Source: Flavobacterium bizetiae (lineage in GTDB: Bacteria > Bacteroidota > Bacteroidia > Flavobacteriales > Flavobacteriaceae). From it: 46,677 nt of DNA. The position numbers and the translations under genes are program-made. Every line of letters begins with the position of its first letter. The stretch's first letter is position 1. The notes below the pieces were generated by a model. The model was not told the origin of the DNA and did not search any database. It saw only the letters and a program-made list of their open reading frames with translations. This document shows positions 35,796 through 43,000 of the stretch, one piece after another. The stretch is taken from assembly GCF_902804475.1 (NCBI RefSeq), contig NZ_CADCSU010000079.1, positions 1 to 46,677 on the forward strand, read 5' to 3'.

Positions 35796-36716
35796 TTAGA
35801 AGAATCTTGGTGAAACAATCTTATCGTATTTTTTGAATAGCTCAAATCGTAAGAAGATCTCATGCGAACCTGAATTGTAATTGGCTAATTTTGTGGTTTC
35901 GGCATCATAGGCATATCCTACAAATAAACCGTCGCTTACCTGAAAACCAACTAATGCGCTTAAGGCTGCGCTCCATCGATACGCTACTCCGGCCGTGAAT
36001 TTTTCGTTAAACAAAAAGTTAGCCGATAAATCTACTTGCAAAGGCGCTCCTTCGGTCATTTTTACTAATGCAGATGGTTTGAATTTTAGATTATAATTTA
36101 AATCAAAAACATGTCCTGCCATGAAGTAATAATGAATTTTCTCTTTGGCAACATAGGTAGACATACCATTATAATGACTGGTTTCCAGCAATGCCGGCGC
36201 CGAAAGTCCTACATACGTATTATCTGAATACAGGTAAACTCCTGCTCCCACATTTGGAGAAATTTTATTTTCTACGTTTTCCTGAAATCCGGGATCGGTA
36301 GGATCATAAATATTAAGTTTTGTATAATCGACGTTTAATAAATTGGCGCTTCCTTTTATTCCGAAAGCTAATTTATATCGGTACGATACATCTATTGTAT
36401 AGGATAAATCTACCCCCAGATTGGTTTCGTCAGATGGTCCGATACGATCGTTTACGAGTGAAAATCCAATACCTACTTTCGAATTTTCGATAGGAGTATG
36501 CAAAGAGAATGTTCCTGTTTGCGGAGCGCCTTCGAGCCCTACCCATTGCGTGCGGTAAAGTCCGAAAATACTCATCGCATCCCGCGAACCTGCATATGCG
36601 GGATTTATAACACTTGCATTATACATATACTGCGTATATTGTGCGTCTTGCTGGGCACTTATATAATTACAAGTGAACAGAATAATTAGCAATAACCTTA
36701 TACTTTTTGTCTTCAT
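35796..36716 (-). CDS. PorP/SprF-family T9SS outer-membrane protein
   Basis: Predicted outer-membrane beta-barrel that helps attach a type-B T9SS substrate to the cell surface. The family signature follows the signal peptide: QQDAQYTQYMYNASVINPAYAGSRD. The C-terminus ends in a barrel strand (RFF). The start was set at the ATG at 36716, which gives a clean Sec signal (MKTKSIRLLLIILFTCNYISAQ); the longer frame to 36797 adds a non-signal extension. It lies 92 bp after the CHU_C-domain gene and 12 bp before the OmpA gene, forming the usual adhesin-SprF-OmpA trio. Confidence 0.92.
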   Translation of the reverse strand: MKTKSIRLLLIILFTCNYISAQQDAQYTQYMYNASVINPAYAGSRDAMSIFGLYRTQWVGLEGAPQTGTFSLHTPIENSKVGIGFSLVNDRIGPSDETNLGVDLSYTIDVSYRYKLAFGIKGSANLLNVDYTKLNIYDPTDPGFQENVENKISPNVGAGVYLYSDNTYVGLSAPALLETSHYNGMSTYVAKEKIHYYFMAGHVFDLNYNLKFKPSALVKMTEGAPLQVDLSANFLFNEKFTAGVAYRWSAALSALVGFQVSDGLFVGYAYDAETTKLANYNSGSHEIFLRFELFKKYDKIVSPRFF

Positions 36717-36808
36717 TTTAATTATTTTTAAAGAATAAATTGCAGGCGAAAAACCTATTGAACTTCTACAATTCATATTATTTATACTCGCTAACAATAA
36801 ATTGTTTT

Positions 36809-38071
36809 TTAATTATTTTGATTGATATACAGATATCCTGCTTTTTCTTTGTTTTGGGCATTGGTTCGGTATTTTAAGATATAGAAGTAAGTTCCTGTTG
36901 GTAGTCCGGCATCTCTGTTTACAGTGGCGCGTCCGTCTGAGAATCCTCTAAATACTCGATCACTTTCATTGTAACCACTGGTTTGATATACTAATACTCC
37001 CCATCGATTATAAATTTCTACTGTGTTGTCCGGATATTTGTTTATTCCTTTAATAAAGAAAAAATCATTTTTACCATCACCGTTTGGAGAGACTGCATTA
37101 TGAACAATTAAATCATCCTCTTCTTCTATTGGTTTAGTAACTCTCGCCAGTGTAAAAATTCCGTAACCTGATACCTGAGCAGTTACCATAGTTTGGGCAT
37201 CATCTGTTACGCCACCTTCAGAAATCCATTTTCCTGAAGCAACATCCCATCTTACAATTTGTATTTCGGTACCATTGCTGTCTTCATAAATAAATGCTGG
37301 TGTGGTCGCTCTGTTTAAAGTAAGCGTAAGTACAATATTAGTATCTCCTTTATCTTTTGTTATCTCCCAATATTCAGTATCATCAATTAGCTTTATATTA
37401 TCCTGTTTGCTATTATGAGGATAAGAAGGATCTGAATTTTGTAAAAAATAATGTGATGTGTAAGTGTCTGAATTATCAGCAGAATTTGCATGTAAAGAAG
37501 GACGATAATAATTGGCATCTCCAACAGGATATTCAAATGCTGCTGTACCAATTTTTGCTACTCTTCCGTCAACAAAACTATTATTGCTTGTATTGGAATG
37601 CACTCCATTAATTTCAAAAATTACTTTTCCGTTATAACTATCGGCATCAATAATTCCTTTCTGAAAATTTGAATTTCCTGAAACCGAAATATCTGTTGCC
37701 AATAAAAAAGGAGATGCTGCGGCTTCATTATCAAAAACAACATTTTTAAAACGGGAATAAACAGATGAAGAAGGAATGTCCCCGTCGATAATTTGTTCTT
37801 GTTGTCCTGTAAAATACGTTGTTCCTTGTTGTGTCGCTGTAAAATCAACCTTTCCGTCATTTGTATAATGATGAAAGAGATGAACCTGACCATCATTGAT
37901 AAACTCTCCGGTAGTCGTATTTTTAAAATCAAAATGTACCGAAACCAAAGTCCCAGGTTCTACTTTTATTTGATCCGGATTCAATAACTGCGCTTTTACA
38001 TTCGATACAGAACAGCACAAAGCAAAGCTCAGCATCGTTGTTACTTTTATAAAAGGGAATCTATTTTTCAT
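36809..38071 (-). CDS. T9SS type B substrate with gliding-motility (CHU_C) C-terminal domain
   Basis: Secreted surface protein. The Sec signal ends near residue 27 (NVKAQ). The body (about 28-310) is beta-rich, without a family I can name, and includes a segment like those in Bacteroidota surface proteins (FEYPVGDANYYRPS). Residues about 330-420 form the gliding motility-associated C-terminal domain: VSPNGDGKNDFFFIKG, YNRWGVLVYQ and GTYFYILKY. That domain targets the protein through the T9SS via a PorP/SprF partner, here encoded next door. It is shorter than SprB-type adhesins. A hairpin at 38112 lies upstream. Confidence 0.88.
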   Translation of the reverse strand: MKNRFPFIKVTTMLSFALCCSVSNVKAQLLNPDQIKVEPGTLVSVHFDFKNTTTGEFINDGQVHLFHHYTNDGKVDFTATQQGTTYFTGQQEQIIDGDIPSSSVYSRFKNVVFDNEAAASPFLLATDISVSGNSNFQKGIIDADSYNGKVIFEINGVHSNTSNNSFVDGRVAKIGTAAFEYPVGDANYYRPSLHANSADNSDTYTSHYFLQNSDPSYPHNSKQDNIKLIDDTEYWEITKDKGDTNIVLTLTLNRATTPAFIYEDSNGTEIQIVRWDVASGKWISEGGVTDDAQTMVTAQVSGYGIFTLARVTKPIEEEDDLIVHNAVSPNGDGKNDFFFIKGINKYPDNTVEIYNRWGVLVYQTSGYNESDRVFRGFSDGRATVNRDAGLPTGTYFYILKYRTNAQNKEKAGYLYINQNN

Positions 38072-38111
38072 AAGAATTCAATTTGCTGCTTTACGCAGAT
38101 TTAGAAATCAA

Positions 38112-38138
38112 AGCACAGTTTTTATAGTAATGTGCTTA
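38112..38138 (-). terminator. Hairpin between the smaller collagen-like gene and the CHU_C gene
   Basis: AAGCACA (38112-38118) pairs with TGTGCTT (38132-38138) over a 13-nt loop, 82 bp past the collagen-like stop. The U-tract is weak. It may partly uncouple the collagen-like gene from the T9SS trio. Confidence 0.45.
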
Positions 38139-38220
38139 TTTTAAATATTTTGCGAAGGTTACTTTCTTTTTGTTTTTAAGTAATAGAAATACCTAATTCT
38201 TATCTATCTCCTTAAAAACA

Positions 38221-39807
38221 TTAATATTTTGCAAGAATCTGATATTTATAAAATGGAGCTACTGCTTCAATAATAAACTGATACGCCTCCTTTGGATTTA
38301 GATCTATGATAGTTTGTGTCTCATCAATTGTTGCATTTCTACCCGAAACCACTTGTACTTTTGCAGTACTATTAGAATCTACCCGCTTTACCGCAAAAAC
38401 TTTTCCAATTAATATGGGAAGCGGTCCGGATGCGGGTAAATGAAATTCAATAGTACCAGAACCTGCTGAGCTGGCATCAATTAAAATGACTTCATCAAAA
38501 ATGATGTTAATATCTGCAGTAGCTCTAATTCTTTTTATGGCTGAAGTCTTAAATGGTGTGTTCCATACAACAGAACCTGCTGCATTAGTTGTTAAAATTT
38601 GTCCTGATGTACCTGGATTAATCTTTATGTTAGCATTTTTTAAAAGTGCATTACTGCCTGTATCAATACCAATAACACCTGTACCACTAAGTGTTCCTGT
38701 AGCCAAATCAGTTTTAACTTTATTGATGTCCAGATCAATAGTTGTATTTTTAAATGTAGTTCCTGCACCATCAGTAATTGCGATATAATCATTAGCTAAT
38801 AAATTTCCGGCTCCTGTAGTAGGTGCTGCTCCTGCGGGACCTTGAGGACCTTCGGGACCAATTTCTCCTTGCGGGCCTTGTGGGCCTGCTAATCCGTCAA
38901 CTCCGTTTCTTCCATCAATTCCATTTGTTCCGGGTAAACCTTGAGGACCAATTTCTCCTTGTGGGCCTTGGGGACCTGCTAAACCATCAACTCCTTTTGT
39001 TCCATCAATTCCATTTGTTCCCGGTAAACCTTGAGGACCAATTTCTCCTTGCGGACCTTGTGGGCCTGCTAATCCGTCAACTCCGTTTCTTCCCGGTAAA
39101 CCCTGCGGACCAACTAATCCGTCAACTCCATTTGTTCCGGGTAAACCTTGAGGGCCAATTTCTCCTTTTGGACCTTGCGGACCAACTAATCCATCAACTC
39201 CATTTGTTCCCGGTAAACCTTGAGGACCAACTTCTCCTTGTGGACCTTGCGGACCAACTAATCCATCAGCTCCATTTGTTCCCGGTAAACCTTGCAAACC
39301 AATTTCTCCTTGTGGACCTTGCGGACCAACTAATCCATCAGCTCCATCTGTTCCCGGTAAACCTTGCGGACCAACTTCTCCTTGTGGACCAGTTAAACCT
39401 TGAAGTTTGATTTCATTCACATTATTTTCTTCATCCTTATAAGTCAACATCTGATTTGCTTCATCATACGCTAAAGATGTTATAGTTTCTTTAAAAGCTG
39501 CTATATCTTCTTTATTGATTATTCTTACCCATTTAATGCCATTCCAGAAATAAAATCCCGGTGTAAAATCATTTATCGTTTGCGTATTAAAAACTAACAA
39601 ACTAGTTTTTGCAGTTCCGATAATTGGTGCCTGAAGTGACAATTGAGTCAGTTGAACACGCGGTATTAGGAGTCCTTTATTTGTAGCTGTAATATCTAAT
39701 TGAGAAGACTGAACTGGATTTAACGTTCCGATACCTACCTGACTGTAAGTGACAGTTGTAAAGGATAACGAACAAATAATTCCGTAAAAAGTACTTTTTA
39801 ATTTCAT
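38221..39807 (-). CDS. Collagen-like repeat surface protein (smaller paralogue)
   Basis: Exported protein with a Sec signal (MKLKSTFYGIICSLSFTTVTYSQ) and an N-terminal domain of about 110 residues shared with the 1747-aa neighbour (VGIGTLNPVQSSQLDITATN, LLVFNTQTINDFTPGFYFWNG). A Gly-X-Y collagen-like stretch follows (about residues 135-325), built from repeats such as GEIGPQGLPGTNGVDGLVGP. The C-terminal domain has no collagen pattern and no visible T9SS signal. The start at 39807 was chosen because the longer frame opens with TTG and 39807 aligns with the paralogue's start. It may trimerise through the collagen part. How it reaches the surface is unclear. Confidence 0.85.
   Translation of the reverse strand: MKLKSTFYGIICSLSFTTVTYSQVGIGTLNPVQSSQLDITATNKGLLIPRVQLTQLSLQAPIIGTAKTSLLVFNTQTINDFTPGFYFWNGIKWVRIINKEDIAAFKETITSLAYDEANQMLTYKDEENNVNEIKLQGLTGPQGEVGPQGLPGTDGADGLVGPQGPQGEIGLQGLPGTNGADGLVGPQGPQGEVGPQGLPGTNGVDGLVGPQGPKGEIGPQGLPGTNGVDGLVGPQGLPGRNGVDGLAGPQGPQGEIGPQGLPGTNGIDGTKGVDGLAGPQGPQGEIGPQGLPGTNGIDGRNGVDGLAGPQGPQGEIGPEGPQGPAGAAPTTGAGNLLANDYIAITDGAGTTFKNTTIDLDINKVKTDLATGTLSGTGVIGIDTGSNALLKNANIKINPGTSGQILTTNAAGSVVWNTPFKTSAIKRIRATADINIIFDEVILIDASSAGSGTIEFHLPASGPLPILIGKVFAVKRVDSNSTAKVQVVSGRNATIDETQTIIDLNPKEAYQFIIEAVAPFYKYQILAKY
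38830..39400 (-). repeat. Coding collagen-like repeats, smaller protein
   Basis: In-frame imperfect repeats, mostly 27-33 codons long, encode G-P-Q-G and G-T-N-G-x-D-G triplets. On the plus strand they read as recurring ACCTTGAGGACCAATTTC-type blocks. Such repeats are prone to copy-number change. Confidence 0.8.
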
Positions 39808-39866
39808 AACTTTAATTGTTAATAATTTATAATACAAAGAGACAAAATCGCGCTACCCCAAAACGG

Positions 39867-39891
39867 CAAAAAAACACCAGATTAAGATACA
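39867..39891 (-). promoter_or_regulatory. Conserved upstream element, copy 2
   Basis: Plus-strand pattern C-A7-CAC-CAGATTAAGATACA, 60 bp before the smaller collagen-like gene. It matches 45484-45508 closely and 29612-29636 in most positions. Confidence 0.55.
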
Positions 39892-40017
39892 ATTTGACTA
39901 TTAACTGTTGTTTGAGCAACAATAAGAGTATTATAAACTAAATAAATAGGGATTTATCAAAAATTACAGTTCTTTAATCTATTCTTTATCATAAGATTTT
40001 CTAAAAGAGTAAAATTG

Positions 40018-40043
40018 AGCACAGCCTTAAAAAAGACTGTGCT
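40018..40043 (-). terminator. Hairpin after the large collagen-like gene
   Basis: AGCACAG (40018-40024) pairs with CTGTGCT (40037-40043). It begins 14 bp past the stop codon and is followed on the minus strand by CAATTTTAC, a short U-tract. It is probably a terminator. Confidence 0.6.
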
Positions 40044-40056
40044 AATTCTATTTTAA

Positions 40057-43000
40057 TTATTTTTTAGACAATAACTGTTTTACAGCATTTTTTAAGTCTT
40101 CTAATTCTGCTTGTTGTTTCTTTTGAGTTTGTTCTAACTCTTGCAACTTTTTATCTTTTAATACGATTACATTTTGTTGCTCTTTTACTGCCTCAACAAG
40201 TACAGGAATTAAAGTAGTGTAAGAAACCGAGTAATATCCTTTATCATCAACCGTAACAGCTTCTGGTAACACTGCTTCAATATCCTGGGCTATAACTCCC
40301 AATTGGTGTTTTTGATCAAAACTCATTTCCTTAAATTCATCTGTTCTCCAGTTATAACCTACTCCGTTTATTTTCATAATCTTTTCTAAAGCATTTGCTA
40401 TAGGCGTGATGTCTTTTTTATATCTTCTGTCTGACGATTGCGCCCAGGTAGTTGTTCCTCCGGCTGCACCATTTACATAAAATCTATAAGCTGTATTAGC
40501 TGACGCCTGATTTATTGCAAAACTGCTACTCACTCTATCGTATACAAAAACTCTATTTTGAAATAGGTTAGCTCCTGTTAAATGAGCTAATTCAAAAATA
40601 TCGTTTCCTCTGCCATTAAGTGAAGATCCCATAACCCATCTTTCATTTGTTGCTGTTCGAACGAAATTAAGTTCTGCCGAATTATTGTAATTTCCAGATG
40701 AAAGTCCGTTATTAATATTCATACCATTACTTCTTACAACACCTACAACATCTAATTTTGTTCCGGGATCTAGTTTCCCAATACCAACATTTCCATTGTT
40801 TATAATAGACATACGTCTGTTAGCCCCGGTCCAGAAATCTAAACCGTTTTGATTCCCATTAGCGGCAATAGCTCTATTAGAAGAAATTCCTTCTCCACTT
40901 GTATTATTTCCAAAAAACAGACCTGTTCTCAGAGTTCCGTCTCCCAGATTTTCGCCATCTATTTGTAGTGTTTTAGAAATAACAGCATTACCTACAACAC
41001 TTAATTCCCTGGCTGGAGCGGAAGTTCCGATACCTAATCTTCCGTTTTGCACATCAAAACTAGCTACTGTTCTTTTAACTCCTGAAACTACTCCATAAAT
41101 ATCTAAGGTATTCATTGCTGTACCTGCCGGACTCGTAAATTCTAATCCACCACCCCAGGTGTTTTCTCCACCTGATTCCCAAAAACTAATTCTTCCTTGT
41201 GCGTTAGCATTTGTATTCGCAGCACCAGTACTTAAAAAATTTAATGTTGGTGTAACTGATCCACCAATTAATTGATTACCACCAGAAACATTTAATCTAT
41301 AAGTTGATGCAGCAGTAGTTCCGATACTTATGTTACCCATTTGATAAATATTCTGAGTATTTCCATTAGCTTCATTCGTTGTTCCGGAAACTCTCCATGG
41401 TTCATTAATTGCTATTGTTGAGGGCGTCCAGTTAGTTCCGTTCCAACCCAAAACTTGATTTGCTGTTGGAGCTGTAGTGCTTATTGGTCGACCTTGCAAT
41501 TGATTTGCATTCCATAAATTGGTTGTGTTTAAAGCAGATATTATACGGTTTGTATTATCTACTGCTATACCCGTTCCAGCCGTGTAAACTGGCGCTGGAT
41601 TACCTGCAGGGCCTGTTGCTCCTGTTGCACCAATATCTCCCTTATCTCCTTTTGGACCAGCAACACCTGTTGCACCTGTTAAACCAATCGGACCTTGTGC
41701 ACCTGCAGCTCCGGTTAAACCTCTTGCTCCATCATCTCCTTTTGGACCTTGCGCTCCAGTTGCTCCGGTTAAACCTTGTGGACCAGCAACTCCCGTTGCA
41801 CCAGTTAAACCAATTGGACCTTGAGCTCCAGTATCACCTTTTGCTCCAGCAGGACCTGCTATACCTTGTAATCCCTGAGGACCTGTAGCTCCTACAGCAC
41901 CGTCATCTCCTTTTGGACCTTGAGCTCCAGTAGCTCCAGCTAAACCTTGTGGACCAACTGCGCCATCAACTCCATCTTTTCCATCAGTTCCTGCTATACC
42001 TTGTAATCCTTGAGGACCTGTTGCTCCTACAGCACCATCATCTCCTTTTGGACCTTGTGCTCCGTTAGCTCCAGTTAAACCTTGGATTCCTTGAGGGCCA
42101 ACTGCGCCATCAACTCCATCTTTTCCGTCAGTTCCAGCTATACCCTGTAATCCCTGAGGACCTGTTGCTCCTACAGCACCGTCATCTCCTTTTGGACCTT
42201 GTGCTCCGGTAGCTCCAGCTAAACCTTGTGGACCTGTTAATCCAACTAATTGTTCTGGCGTAAAATCTTCATATTTAAAATCTTTTCCATCCACTCCATT
42301 AGTTCCGTTTGCTCCATCAGTTCCATTTGCTCCGGCAACACCTTGCAATCCCTGAGGACCTTGTGCTCCATCACTACCATTTGTTCCGGCTGTACCTTGA
42401 GGACCAGTTAAGCCAACTAATTGTTCAGGTGTAAAATCTTCATATTTAAAATCTTTTCCATCAATACCATTAGTTCCGTCAGCTCCATTAGTTCCTGCAA
42501 CACCTTGTAATCCTTGAGGACCTTGCGCTCCCGCCGCTCCTTCTGGACCAGTTAAACCAACTAATTGCTCTGGTGTAAAGTCTTCATATTTAAAATCTTT
42601 TCCATCAATACCATTAGTTCCGTTTGTACCATCAGCTCCATTCGCTCCGGCAACACCTTGTAATCCTTGAGGACCTTGTGCACCATCAGCACCATTGGTT
42701 CCTGCTATACCTTGAGGACCAGTTAAGCCAACTAATTGCTCTGGCGTGAAATCTTCATATTTAAAATCTTTTCCATCAATACCGTTTGTTCCATCAGCTC
42801 CATTTGCTCCGGCAACACCTTGTAATCCTTGAATACCTTGTGCTCCATCAGCACCGTTAGTTCCGGCAGTACCTTGAGGTCCAGTTAAGCCAACTAATTG
42901 TTCTGGCGTGAAATCATCATATTTAAAATCTTTTCCGTCAATACCGTTTGTACCGTCAGCTCCATTCGCTCCGGCAACACCTTGTAATCCTTGAGGACCT

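Noticed and set aside
38823..39410. Long plus-strand frame opposite the smaller collagen-like gene
   Set aside because: It is the antisense of Gly-X-Y repeats, whose codon bias removes stop codons on the other strand. The product is a Leu/Gln/His-rich repeat with no domain or start signal.
41484..41888. Plus-strand frame opposite the giant collagen-like gene
   Set aside because: Same artefact of repetitive antisense sequence: low-complexity Leu/Gln/His protein without family resemblance.
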